From the NCBI GenBank assembly GCA_945877965.1, contig CAMCTH010000219.1:1-7505 (forward strand): 7,505 bases of DNA. Reading direction: 5' to 3'. Below, piece by piece: positions 1 to 6,562 of the stretch (position 1 is its first letter; each line of letters starts with the position of its first letter). The DNA comes from Planctomicrobium piriforme. GTDB taxonomy: Bacteria; Planctomycetota; Planctomycetia; Pirellulales; PNKZ01. The notes beneath the pieces are model-generated. The model was not told the origin of the DNA. It saw only the letters and a list, made by a program, of their open reading frames with translations, and did not search any database. A program made the translations under genes and the position numbers.

Positions 1-245
1 GGTATCGCAGCAATAAAGAGAAAGCGACGATCTCGCTGAACGAAGCCAAGTTCCTGGCGGAAGTGAACGCCGACAAGGAAGAAGGCGATCTGGAAAACGA
101 GATCGAAGAAGAAATGAACGAACAGGATCGGCCGGTCGTGAAGAAGGACTACTACTTCGACGAAACGATGGCCGTGGTGCTCGATTACCTAAAGGCCCGC
201 CAACCGGTGCTCGGGGCGCAAATCCCGGCCCCGCCGGTGCCGTAA
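1..245 (+). CDS. prc: Carboxy-terminal processing protease (Prc/Tsp, S41 family), C-terminal end only
   Basis: Only the last 80 complete codons are present; the first full codon is at position 3 and the stop is TAA at 243-245. The visible tail carries RSNKEKATISLNEAK, then an acidic, Glu-rich helix, then a DYYFDETMAVVLDYLK segment and a short Pro-rich end. This order (a basic strand reading SLNEA, a charged helix, then a YxDET..LD helix) resembles the C-terminal domain (DUF3340) of Tsp/Prc proteases as I recall it; E. coli Tsp ends with a similar YLDETVNIALDLA stretch. The family cleaves proteins near their C termini in the periplasm with a Ser/Lys dyad. The PDZ and catalytic domains lie outside the window and cannot be checked. 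It ends 34 bases before a strong terminator, so it is probably not co-transcribed with the ABC cluster. Family assignment rests on remembered similarity of the tail only. Confidence 0.7.
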   Translation, partial: YRSNKEKATISLNEAKFLAEVNADKEEGDLENEIEEEMNEQDRPVVKKDYYFDETMAVVLDYLKARQPVLGAQIPAPPVP

Positions 246-262
246 GCGGGCGGCCTGACGAG

Positions 263-272
263 TTGATATCAA
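263..272. other. 10-bp perfect palindrome TTGATATCAA
   Basis: TTGATATCAA lies between the protease stop codon and the terminator stem. It is a perfect inverted repeat with no loop. It could be a protein-binding half-site pair or chance; nothing else in the sequence supports an operator here. Confidence 0.3.
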
Positions 273-279
273 CGCAGAG

Positions 280-315
280 ATAGCCGCGGATGTACATCCG
301 CGGCTATTTTTGTTG
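280..315 (+). terminator. Rho-independent terminator after the protease gene
   Basis: Positions 280-307 form a perfect 28-bp palindrome: the arm ATAGCCGCGGATGT is followed directly by its exact reverse complement. In RNA the centre opens into a small loop on a stem of about 12 GC-rich pairs. A run of five T (307-311) and then GTT follow, so it fits an intrinsic terminator on the + strand. The short A-containing stretch before the stem gives little support for termination in the other direction. It separates the protease gene from the ABC cluster. Confidence 0.85.
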
Positions 316-497
316 AGTTATGACCAGGATGATGCAGGCGTGCGTCATTCATCGGTCCCGCGCTCATGCTTCCCAAATAATGGCGCGACAAGAACTTTCG
401 TTCCATGATCGCCCTTTTTTGAACTTCTCGTCGCGCCGGGGTGCAAGATTCGGCCCCGCTGCGGCAACGTTACTCGCGGAAGTCCGCAATCTGCCGG
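316..497. other. Intergenic stretch without a recognised gene
   Basis: Together with 498-587 this makes the 342-bp gap between the protease stop and the ATPase start. Open frames run through it on both strands, but they are continuations of frames overlapping the ATPase gene and read as Arg/Ala/Gly-rich sequence without domain character. I see a T6 run at 415-420 without a convincing stem before it, and only weak 4-6 bp inverted repeats. No tRNA or small-RNA structure was recognised. Confidence 0.5.
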
Positions 498-526
498 TTG
501 GCAAGCCGGGACCGTCGCCGTATCAT
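498..526 (+). promoter_or_regulatory. Sigma70-type promoter for the ABC cluster
   Basis: TTGGCA at 498-503 (5 of 6 to the TTGACA consensus) is separated by exactly 17 bases from TATCAT at 521-526 (5 of 6 to TATAAT). Transcription would start near 533 and give a leader of roughly 55 nt before the ATG at 588. The placement, after the upstream terminator and before the first cluster gene, supports it. It also argues against any ATPase start upstream of about 533. Confidence 0.65.
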
Positions 527-572
527 CAGCGGCTTTCCAGGTTTGCGCACCGCCTGTTCCGACCCGCATCGC

Positions 573-577
573 AAGGA
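573..577 (+). promoter_or_regulatory. Shine-Dalgarno deciding the ATPase start
   Basis: AAGGA lies 10 bases before the ATG at 588. It supports this start over the in-frame GTG at 441, which is upstream of the predicted promoter, and over the in-frame ATG at 612. Confidence 0.55.
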
Positions 578-587
578 TTCGACGACG

Positions 588-1319
588 ATGAGCGACACCG
601 ATCGCCCGGTGATGATCGAGGCCGAGAAGCTCTCGAAATTCTACGGTCAGTTTGCCGCTACCCGCGACGTCAGCTTTCAAATCCGCCGCGGCGAAGTCGT
701 CGCCTTTCTCGGCCCCAACGGCGCCGGCAAAAGCACGACGATGAAGCTGCTGACCGGCTACCTCTCGCCCTCGACCGGCAAAGCCCGGATCGCGGGGCAC
801 GATATGGCGACCGACCGTCTGGCCGGCGCCGCCAAGCTCGGCTACTTGCCGGAGAACGGCCCGCTGTATCCCGACATGACGCCGCGCTCGCTGCTCGAGT
901 TCTTCGCCGACGCCCGCGGCCTGACCGGCACGTATCGTCGAGATCGCCTGGAGAAGGTGATCGACGTCTGTGCGCTCGGCTCGGTCATCGGCAAGCCGAT
1001 CGGCAAGTTGTCGAAGGGTTATCGTCAACGCGTCGGCATGGCGCAAGTGCTGCTGCACGAGCCCGAGGTGCTGATCCTCGACGAACCGACGGCCGGCCTG
1101 GACCCGAACCAAATCCGCGAAGTGCGCGACACGATCCGCCGGCTGGGCGAGAGCAAAACGATCCTGCTGTCGACGCACATTTTGCAAGAAGTCGAAGCGA
1201 TGTGCACCCGCGTCATCTTCATCAACGAAGGCCGCGTCCGTTTCGACGGCCCGCCCGGCGAACTCACGGCCGGCGGCCGCACGCTCGACGAACGCTTCCA
1301 CGAACTCACATCGGTTTGA
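588..1319 (+). CDS. ABC transporter ATP-binding protein, GldA-like (ABC-2 exporter family)
   Basis: This 243-residue cytoplasmic ATPase should hydrolyse ATP to drive the permease encoded next to it. Visible motifs in order: Walker A GPNGAGKST (42-50), Q-loop region LGYLPENGPLY (84-94), signature LSKGYRQR (141-148), Walker B VLILDEP (161-167), D-loop GLDP (170-173) and H-loop His197 in STHILQEVE. The length is slightly below that of full-length GldA- and NatA-type subunits (about 240-310), and it ends with the DERFHELTS segment typical of this branch. The usual Q-loop Gln is Glu89; the LPE..PLY form is one I recall from GldA- and NosF-like ATPases, so it is probably a subfamily trait. The start is chosen by the AAGGA at 573-577 and the promoter at 498-526. 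It is the first gene of a three-gene cluster, with 99 bp to the permease. The ATPase role is clear; the transported substrate is unknown. Confidence 0.95.
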   Translation: MSDTDRPVMIEAEKLSKFYGQFAATRDVSFQIRRGEVVAFLGPNGAGKSTTMKLLTGYLSPSTGKARIAGHDMATDRLAGAAKLGYLPENGPLYPDMTPRSLLEFFADARGLTGTYRRDRLEKVIDVCALGSVIGKPIGKLSKGYRQRVGMAQVLLHEPEVLILDEPTAGLDPNQIREVRDTIRRLGESKTILLSTHILQEVEAMCTRVIFINEGRVRFDGPPGELTAGGRTLDERFHELTSV

Positions 1320-1322
1320 GAA

Positions 1323-1343
1323 GGTTCGGAGTTCAGGGTTCAG
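1323..1343 (-). repeat. Heptanucleotide repeat, inverted copy (3 units)
   Basis: GGTTCGG-AGTTCAG-GGTTCAG on the + strand reads CTGAACC-CTGAACT-CCGAACC on the minus strand. This matches the direct heptads at 1383-1410 and 4484-4511. It begins 3 bases after the ATPase stop codon. With the downstream direct copy it can fold into an imperfect stem of about 21 bp (about 3 mismatches, some of them G-U in RNA) just before the permease start. Confidence 0.75.
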
Positions 1344-1367
1344 GATTGAAACTCCCTGCCTTACCTT

Positions 1368-1410
1368 TTGAACTCCGGAACCGTGAACTCTGAACCCCGA
1401 ACCCTGAACC
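1368..1410 (+). repeat. Heptanucleotide tandem repeat upstream of the permease gene
   Basis: Four contiguous 7-base units lie at 1383-1410: GTGAACT, CTGAACC, CCGAACC, CTGAACC (consensus SYGAACY). They are preceded by two looser units (TTGAACT at 1368, then an 8-base CCGGAACC). The tract ends 8 bases before the ATG at 1419. It is pyrimidine- and AAC-rich and replaces any Shine-Dalgarno. An in-frame TTG at 1368 would translate the repeat, but this is unlikely to be the true start. Confidence 0.8.
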
Positions 1411-1418
1411 CAACTCCC

Positions 1419-4400
1419 ATGAACGCTTCCGTACGCTCGGCCATCTTTCGCCGCAACTTCAGCAGCTACTTTGCGAACCCCACGGGTTACGTCTTCATCT
1501 GCGTCTTCGTGTTGTTGAGCTCGATTGCCGCCTTCTGGCCAAACGACTTCTTCACCGCGAACCTGGCGAACCTCGATCAGCTGAACAAGTACTTCCCCCT
1601 GATCATGCTGATCTTCATTCCGGCGATCACCATGAGCATTTGGGCGGAGGAGCGCCGCCAAGGGACCGACGAACTGCTGCTCACGATCCCGGCGACCGAC
1701 TTCGACGTCGTACTGGGCAAGTATCTGGCCGCCGTCGCGATCTACGCCGTCTCGCTGATGTTTTCGTTCATCTGCAACTACGCGGTGCTCGGCGTGTTGG
1801 GCGATCCCGACATCGGCCTGCTCATTAGCACCTACTTCGGTTACTTGCTCGTCGGCTTGGCGATGCTCTCGATCGGCATGGTGGCGTCATTCTTGACAAG
1901 CAACATTACCGTCGGCTTCGTGCTGGGGGCGGCTTTCAATACCGTGCCAATCGCGCTGAACTATGCCGACGCGATTTTCCCCGCGGATATCGGCCTCAAG
2001 GTTAAGGAGTACGGCATCGCCGCACAGCTCCGCGACTTCTCGCAAGGGGTCGTCAGCTTGGCGAGCGTCGCCTACTTCGGCTCGATCGTCGTCGTCATGC
2101 TCTATCTATCGATGGTGCTGATCGGTCGTCGCCACTGGGCCGGCGGTCGCGACGGCGTAAGCCTCGCCCCGCACTATGCCTTCCGCACGCTCGGCCTGCT
2201 GGCCATCATCGTCGGCGCGTTCTGGGTCTTCAAGACGTTGCCGATCCGCAAAGACCTAAGCAGCGAAGGACTCAGCACCCTCGCCCCGGCCACGACTAAG
2301 CTCGTCCGCGGCCTCGACAAAGATCGCCCGATTCACATCGAAGCGTTCATCAGCCCGTCGGTTCCGGAAGCCTATGTGCCGATCCGACTCGACCTGCTGA
2401 CGCGACTCCGCGAGATCGCGGCCTACGGCGGCAAGAACGTCACGCTCCGCATTAACGACACCGAGCCGTTCAGCGAGCAATCGGATCGGGCCGAGAAGCT
2501 CTACGGCATCACCGGTCGCACGGTCGACAACGTCAACCGCGGGCAGATCTCGAGCGAGAGCATCTTCCTCGGCGTCGCGCTGACGTCGGGCCTCGAGAAG
2601 TCGATCATCCCGTTCGTCGATCGCTCGACGCCGATCGAATACGAACTGATGCGTTCGATCGCCACGCTCAACGGCAGCGAGAAGAAGCGGCTCGGCCTGT
2701 TCGTCAGCCAGAAGACGGCGTTCCAAGAATACGATCCCGACCGCATGGGTCGGATGAAGGACCCCGAGATCGTCACGGAACTGCGAAAGCAGTACGACGT
2801 GATCGACATCGACTCTGCGAAGCCGGTCCCCGACGACATCGACGTCATCCTGGCGGTCCAACCGTCGGCCTGGCAACCGCTGGCGGTCGAGAACCTGATC
2901 GCGGCCGTCCGTCGCGGCGTGCCGACGGCGATCTTCGAAGATCCGCAGCCCGAGTACTTTCCCAACATGGTCGACCCGCAACAGGCGCAAATGCCGTTCA
3001 TGCAGGAGACCGAGACCAAGAAGCTTTGGGACTTGCTGGGGGTCGACGTGCAGACGACGCAGATCATCACGCACGGCTACAACCCGCTGAAGCGGTTCCA
3101 AGAGTATCCGGGCGAGATCGTGTTCGTCGGCAACGGCGCGCTCGGCAACGTCGACGGTCCGCAATCCGGTAAGCAAGGCGAAGCCTCAGGCGGGGCGAGC
3201 CTGTTCGACGAGAACGATCCGATCAGCGCGAAGACCCAGGAGTTGGTCTTCATGTTCGCCGGTTCGATCAAGAAGAAGGACAACGCCAAACTCAAGTTTA
3301 CGCCGCTCGTCCGCACGAGCCGCGTCTCGGGCTACGTCGACAAGTTCGATCTCTTCACGACCGATCCGTTCGGCGGCCGCGACTTGAACGCCCGCCGACG
3401 ACAACATCCGACCGGCATCGAATACGTGCTGGCCGCGCACATTCAAGGCCCTGCCCCGGCGCTCGTCGGCGGCAACGTGAAGCCGCTGGCCGATGAACCG
3501 GCGACCCCAACGGCCACCGCGACCGGCACGAAACCGGTCCCCGCCAAGAACGAAGTGACGCCGAGCGCCACGGCTTCGGCCACCGCCGCACCTGCAGCGA
3601 CCGCAGCCCCCGCGGCTAGCGCCACGCCGTCGGCATCCGTCACGGCCACACCGTCTGCTACGGCGACTCCCTCGGCCACGGCGACCTCGTCGGCTCCGAT
3701 CATCACCAACCCGTACGTCGTGCCGACCGCGTCGGCCACGCCGAGTGCGACCGCCTCGTCGACCGGAGCCGTGCCGAGTGCAACGCCGTCGGCCACGGTC
3801 ACCGCCAAGTCGACCGCCCCGCGGGATATGAACGTCGTCGTCGTCACCGACGTCGACGTGCTGACGAGCATTTTCTTCCGTCTCCGGACCCAACGGGCTT
3901 CGGTCGACGATCAGATGCCGAACTTCGACAACGTGACGTTCGTGCTCAACACGCTCGACGTGCTGGCCGGCGACGATCGCTTCGTCGACGTCCGTAAGCG
4001 TCGCCCGACGCACCGGACGCTCAAGACGCTCGACGAAATCAACCAAGCCGCCACGGATCGCATGCTGGCGGCCCGCAACGACTTTGAGACGCAATTCAAA
4101 GACGAACTCTCGAAGGAAGAGAAACGGCTCAACGACGAACTCGACAAGCTCCGCAACGACACGAAGCTCAAGCAGATCGACAAAGAGAGCCGGCTCGAAA
4201 TCTTTGAGAAGGACATCCAACGTCGCGTGAAGGCGAAGGAGCAGCAACTCACGCTCCGCCGCGACAAGCAGCAGAAGGAACAGATGCGGCAACTGTCGGA
4301 CGAAATCCGCGGCCGGCAGAACTTGTACAAACTGTGCGCGGTCGTGCTGCCGCCGATTCCGCCCCTCATCATCGGCCTGATCGTCTTCTTCAATCGTCGT

Positions 4401-4442
4401 GCTCGCGAGCAAGAAGGCGTCTCCCGCAATCGTTTGAAGTAG
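1419..4442 (+). CDS. ABC-2 permease (GldF-like) fused to GldG-type auxiliary domain
   Basis: A 1007-residue membrane protein. The N-terminal part is an ABC-2 permease with hydrophobic segments near residues 22-41, 59-75, 102-128, 134-161, 164-183, 218-240 and 258-276. It includes the EERRQGT..LLLTIP motif (from residue 77) that I associate with GldF/NosY-type permeases. From about residue 280 the DLSSEGLSTLAPATTKLVRGL entry and the following alpha/beta region look like a GldG / ABC_transp_aux domain, predicted extracytoplasmic. That domain is interrupted at 691-801 by an Ala/Thr/Ser/Pro-rich linker and resumes at RDMNVVVVTDVDVL, continuing to about 860. Then come a charged coiled coil (about 868-965) and a final membrane helix (about 972-993). 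Gld proteins are usually separate F and G subunits, so this is a fusion. I chose ATG 1419 because the only upstream in-frame option is a TTG inside the repeat tract. No Shine-Dalgarno is visible. Partner of the preceding ATPase; substrate unknown. Confidence 0.9.
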   Translation: MNASVRSAIFRRNFSSYFANPTGYVFICVFVLLSSIAAFWPNDFFTANLANLDQLNKYFPLIMLIFIPAITMSIWAEERRQGTDELLLTIPATDFDVVLGKYLAAVAIYAVSLMFSFICNYAVLGVLGDPDIGLLISTYFGYLLVGLAMLSIGMVASFLTSNITVGFVLGAAFNTVPIALNYADAIFPADIGLKVKEYGIAAQLRDFSQGVVSLASVAYFGSIVVVMLYLSMVLIGRRHWAGGRDGVSLAPHYAFRTLGLLAIIVGAFWVFKTLPIRKDLSSEGLSTLAPATTKLVRGLDKDRPIHIEAFISPSVPEAYVPIRLDLLTRLREIAAYGGKNVTLRINDTEPFSEQSDRAEKLYGITGRTVDNVNRGQISSESIFLGVALTSGLEKSIIPFVDRSTPIEYELMRSIATLNGSEKKRLGLFVSQKTAFQEYDPDRMGRMKDPEIVTELRKQYDVIDIDSAKPVPDDIDVILAVQPSAWQPLAVENLIAAVRRGVPTAIFEDPQPEYFPNMVDPQQAQMPFMQETETKKLWDLLGVDVQTTQIITHGYNPLKRFQEYPGEIVFVGNGALGNVDGPQSGKQGEASGGASLFDENDPISAKTQELVFMFAGSIKKKDNAKLKFTPLVRTSRVSGYVDKFDLFTTDPFGGRDLNARRRQHPTGIEYVLAAHIQGPAPALVGGNVKPLADEPATPTATATGTKPVPAKNEVTPSATASATAAPAATAAPAASATPSASVTATPSATATPSATATSSAPIITNPYVVPTASATPSATASSTGAVPSATPSATVTAKSTAPRDMNVVVVTDVDVLTSIFFRLRTQRASVDDQMPNFDNVTFVLNTLDVLAGDDRFVDVRKRRPTHRTLKTLDEINQAATDRMLAARNDFETQFKDELSKEEKRLNDELDKLRNDTKLKQIDKESRLEIFEKDIQRRVKAKEQQLTLRRDKQQKEQMRQLSDEIRGRQNLYKLCAVVLPPIPPLIIGLIVFFNRRAREQEGVSRNRLK
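3489..3821 (+). repeat. Coding low-complexity tract: A/T/S/P linker within the GldG domain
   Basis: Encodes residues 691-801 of the fusion protein, dominated by Ala, Thr, Ser and Pro with recurring TPSATA-like hexapeptides. It is broken once by an IITNPYVVP island (around residue 764). Codons for the repeated residues vary (ACG, ACC, ACA, ACT; GCG, GCC, GCT, GCA), so it is not a fresh DNA slippage product. It probably forms a flexible, possibly glycosylated extracytoplasmic spacer; that role is inference. Confidence 0.75.
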
Positions 4443-4483
4443 CACGTCTACCCGCTGATCGCCCGTCGATCGTCGGTCGAATC

Positions 4484-4511
4484 GTGAACCCCGAACTCTG
4501 AACCCTGAACT
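4484..4511 (+). repeat. Heptanucleotide tandem repeat upstream of the DUF4340 gene
   Basis: Four contiguous 7-base units: GTGAACC, CCGAACT, CTGAACC, CTGAACT. It has the same consensus (SYGAACY) and unit number as the tract at 1383-1410, with only C/T changes at fixed positions of the unit. It ends 14 bases before the ATG at 4526. The preceding part of this 83-bp gap (4443-4483) shows nothing recognisable. Confidence 0.8.
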
Positions 4512-4525
4512 CCTGGTTTTCCGAT

Positions 4526-6550
4526 ATGAACGAGAACTCGAAGACTTCGATTTTCCTCGCCGCGGGCATTTTGGCCCTGGTCGTCGGTTGGTACGTCTCC
4601 AATCCCTCGCCGCCGCCGGATTTGGCAGGCGTCGAACTCGGGACGGAATTCTTTCCCGAGTTCACCGATCCCCTCAAAGTCGCGTCAGCCGAGATCGTCG
4701 ACTTCGATGCGACGACCGATACCAAGCACGATCTCAAGATCGCGCGGGTCGACGGCGTGTGGGAACTCAATCCCGAGAAGCAAGCCTATCCCGAAGTCTC
4801 GACCGAGCGGCTGGCCGACGTCGTTCGAGCGGTCAGCGGCTTGAAGAAGCTGAGCGTCGTGACCGACGATCGGACGCAACATCGCAAGTACGGCGTCGTC
4901 GATCCCGGTAGCGAAGCGGAACTCAAAGAAGGGACCGACGGCGTCGGTAAGCGCGTGCTGCTGACCGACGATCGTCGCAAGGAACTGTTCGGCCTCATCA
5001 TCGGCAAGGTCGACGACAAGAACCCGAAGCTGTTCTATGTCCGTCGCCCGGAAAAGGACCGCATCTATCGCACCGAGTTGGAAGCCGATCCGCTTTCGTC
5101 GCGGTTCGACGATTGGGTGAAGCCCGACCTGCTCGGGATCGGCACGTCGGAACTCCGCGCCGTCCGCGTGAATGATCAATCGATCGACGTCCGCAACATG
5201 CAACAAGGGGGCGGCCCCGGCGGCATGGTCCTCGTCCGCAAGGTGCCGGTCCGAATCGAAAAAGCCCGCGCCGATCTGGCGAAGAACATCGACAACAAGT
5301 GGGAACCGAAGAAGCTCGAAACGTACGACAAAGAAAAGAAGGGCTTCGTCGATCGCGCCGTTGCGGCCGATGAAGAGGTCGACGCGTCGAAGCTCTCCGA
5401 TCTGGCGAGTTCGCTGAAGAACGTGAAGATCGTCGACGTCGTGAAGAAGCCGGACCTGCTGGCGGCCGATCTGCAAGCGCCGATCAACTTCTTGGGGAAC
5501 CCGAAGTCGGCCGTGCTGCAAGACGTCGACTCTGCGGACGCGCTGCAACTCGCCGGCTTCTTTCCAAACCCGAGCCCGCTGGGCGGTTTGGACCTGATTT
5601 GCCATGAGGGGGACATGACGGTCGGTTTCGCCGACGGCGTGCAGTACGTCTTGCGTTTCGGCGACATCACCGGCAAGGGACGCGCCGCCGACGGGGAAAA
5701 GAAAGAAGACCCGAAGGCCGTCGACCCGGCTGCGACGAAAACCGACGGTGCCGCCGAAGGGGCGAACACCGCGCCGAATCGTTATCTTTTCGTCACCGCG
5801 TCGTTCAACCCGGACCTGATTCCGAAGCCGACGCTAACCGTGCTGCCGCCGGAAACGCCGGCCGCGACGACGACGACACCCGCTCCGGCCGCCACGCCGA
5901 GTGCGACGGCGACGCCCCCTGCCAAGACCGATACGCCCAAGCCTGCCGACGCGCCGAAGACGGATGCGCCGAAAACCGACGCCGCGCCGGCCGCCGACAA
6001 GAAGGAAGAGCCAAAGACGCCGACGAAAGTCGACGACGAGGCCGGCAGCAGTTGCGATCAAGAGCCGGCCCCGCCCGCCGATCCGAAACCAACGGCTACG
6101 CCGAAGCCGACCGCTACCGCAACTCCGTCAGCAACGCCAACCGCAACTCCGACTGCGACGCCGTCGGCCACGAAACCAGTCGACCCGGCGAAGCCTGCTG
6201 AAGCTAAGTCGACGGAGACGAAGCCTGCGGACGTGAAGCCGGCCGCCGAAGAAAAACCGGCCGAGCCCGCCAAGCCGGCGATCACGCCGGAAGAGCGGAA
6301 GCGGATCGAGACCGAGAACAAGGCGAAGCAAGAGAAGTACGACGCCGACCTGAAAGCCGGCGAAGAGAAGGCCAAGAAGCTGAACGCGCAGTTCGCCGAA
6401 TGGTTCTACGTCGTCAGCGACGCCACGTTCCAAGGCCTGAACGTCGATCCGACCGTGCTGGTGAAGAAGAACACGCCCCCCGCCGCGCCGGGAGGCCCTC
6501 CGGGCGGATTCCAAGGCCTCCCGCCGGGCTTCGGCCTGCCGCCGCAGTAA
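4526..6550 (+). CDS. Membrane-anchored DUF4340 protein, partner of the Gld-type ABC transporter
   Basis: A 674-residue protein. A short N-terminal segment and a single hydrophobic helix (about residues 8-25) suggest a signal anchor with the rest extracytoplasmic. Residues about 45-430 look like DUF4340: a VASAEIVDFD..KHDLKIARVDGVWELNP opening, then strands with TERLADVVRAVSGLKKLSVV and KYGVVDP, and a second half with SDLASSLKNVKIVDVVKK. DUF4340 proteins are commonly encoded beside GldF/GldG-type transporters, as here; their biochemical function is unknown to me. A Pro/Ala/Thr/Lys-rich linker (441-585) follows, holding a Cys at 510. Then come a charged helix (about 588-625) leading into AEWFYVVSDATFQGLNVDPTVLV, and a Gly/Pro-rich tail. 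The start ATG has no Shine-Dalgarno and lies 14 bases after a heptad repeat tract. Third gene of the cluster. Confidence 0.88.
   Translation: MNENSKTSIFLAAGILALVVGWYVSNPSPPPDLAGVELGTEFFPEFTDPLKVASAEIVDFDATTDTKHDLKIARVDGVWELNPEKQAYPEVSTERLADVVRAVSGLKKLSVVTDDRTQHRKYGVVDPGSEAELKEGTDGVGKRVLLTDDRRKELFGLIIGKVDDKNPKLFYVRRPEKDRIYRTELEADPLSSRFDDWVKPDLLGIGTSELRAVRVNDQSIDVRNMQQGGGPGGMVLVRKVPVRIEKARADLAKNIDNKWEPKKLETYDKEKKGFVDRAVAADEEVDASKLSDLASSLKNVKIVDVVKKPDLLAADLQAPINFLGNPKSAVLQDVDSADALQLAGFFPNPSPLGGLDLICHEGDMTVGFADGVQYVLRFGDITGKGRAADGEKKEDPKAVDPAATKTDGAAEGANTAPNRYLFVTASFNPDLIPKPTLTVLPPETPAATTTTPAPAATPSATATPPAKTDTPKPADAPKTDAPKTDAAPAADKKEEPKTPTKVDDEAGSSCDQEPAPPADPKPTATPKPTATATPSATPTATPTATPSATKPVDPAKPAEAKSTETKPADVKPAAEEKPAEPAKPAITPEERKRIETENKAKQEKYDADLKAGEEKAKKLNAQFAEWFYVVSDATFQGLNVDPTVLVKKNTPPAAPGGPPGGFQGLPPGFGLPPQ
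5846..6280 (+). repeat. Coding low-complexity tract: P/A/T/K linker in the DUF4340 protein
   Basis: Encodes residues 441-585. Sub-blocks are an ATPSATAT stretch, then Lys/Asp-rich PKTDAPKTDA units, an acidic patch with a lone Cys, then TPTATPTATPSAT and finally KPAE/KPAD repeats. The TPSAT blocks match those in the linker of the permease fusion. Synonymous codons vary along the tract. It is likely disordered and extracytoplasmic. Confidence 0.75.
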
Positions 6551-6562
6551 TCGCCGGTAACA

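Noticed and set aside
411..424. Second terminator or promoter at the T6 run / TTGAAC
   Set aside because: No adequate stem precedes the T-run, and no -10 hexamer lies 16-18 bases after TTGAAC.
441..587. Upstream GTG start extending the ATPase by 49 residues
   Set aside because: It lies upstream of the predicted promoter, the extension is not family-like, and the ATG at 588 has an AAGGA site.
320..1393. + strand frame overlapping the ATPase in another phase
   Set aside because: Arg/Pro-rich translation without domain character; the overlapping frame encodes all ABC motifs.
1323..1410. CRISPR-like or telomere-like array (TTCAGGG heptads)
   Set aside because: The units are 7 bp in tandem with no spacers, so it is not CRISPR. 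The resemblance to telomere repeats is superficial in an internal operon gap with only GG runs.
1368..1418. TTG start adding 17 residues to the permease
   Set aside because: It would translate the heptad repeat into a Pro/Asn/Thr peptide before a normal ABC-2 N terminus; ATG 1419 fits better.
345..1661. Long minus-strand open frame (438 codons) opposite the ATPase and permease
   Set aside because: It lies antisense to a gene with complete ABC motifs, is Arg/Ala/Val/Asp-rich in the way of GC-rich shadow frames, and has no recognisable domain.
3186..4445. Minus-strand open frame (419 codons) opposite the permease fusion
   Set aside because: Its Arg/Gly-rich repeats are the antisense of the A/T/S/P linker. 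The + strand frame has clear GldG, coiled-coil and membrane features.
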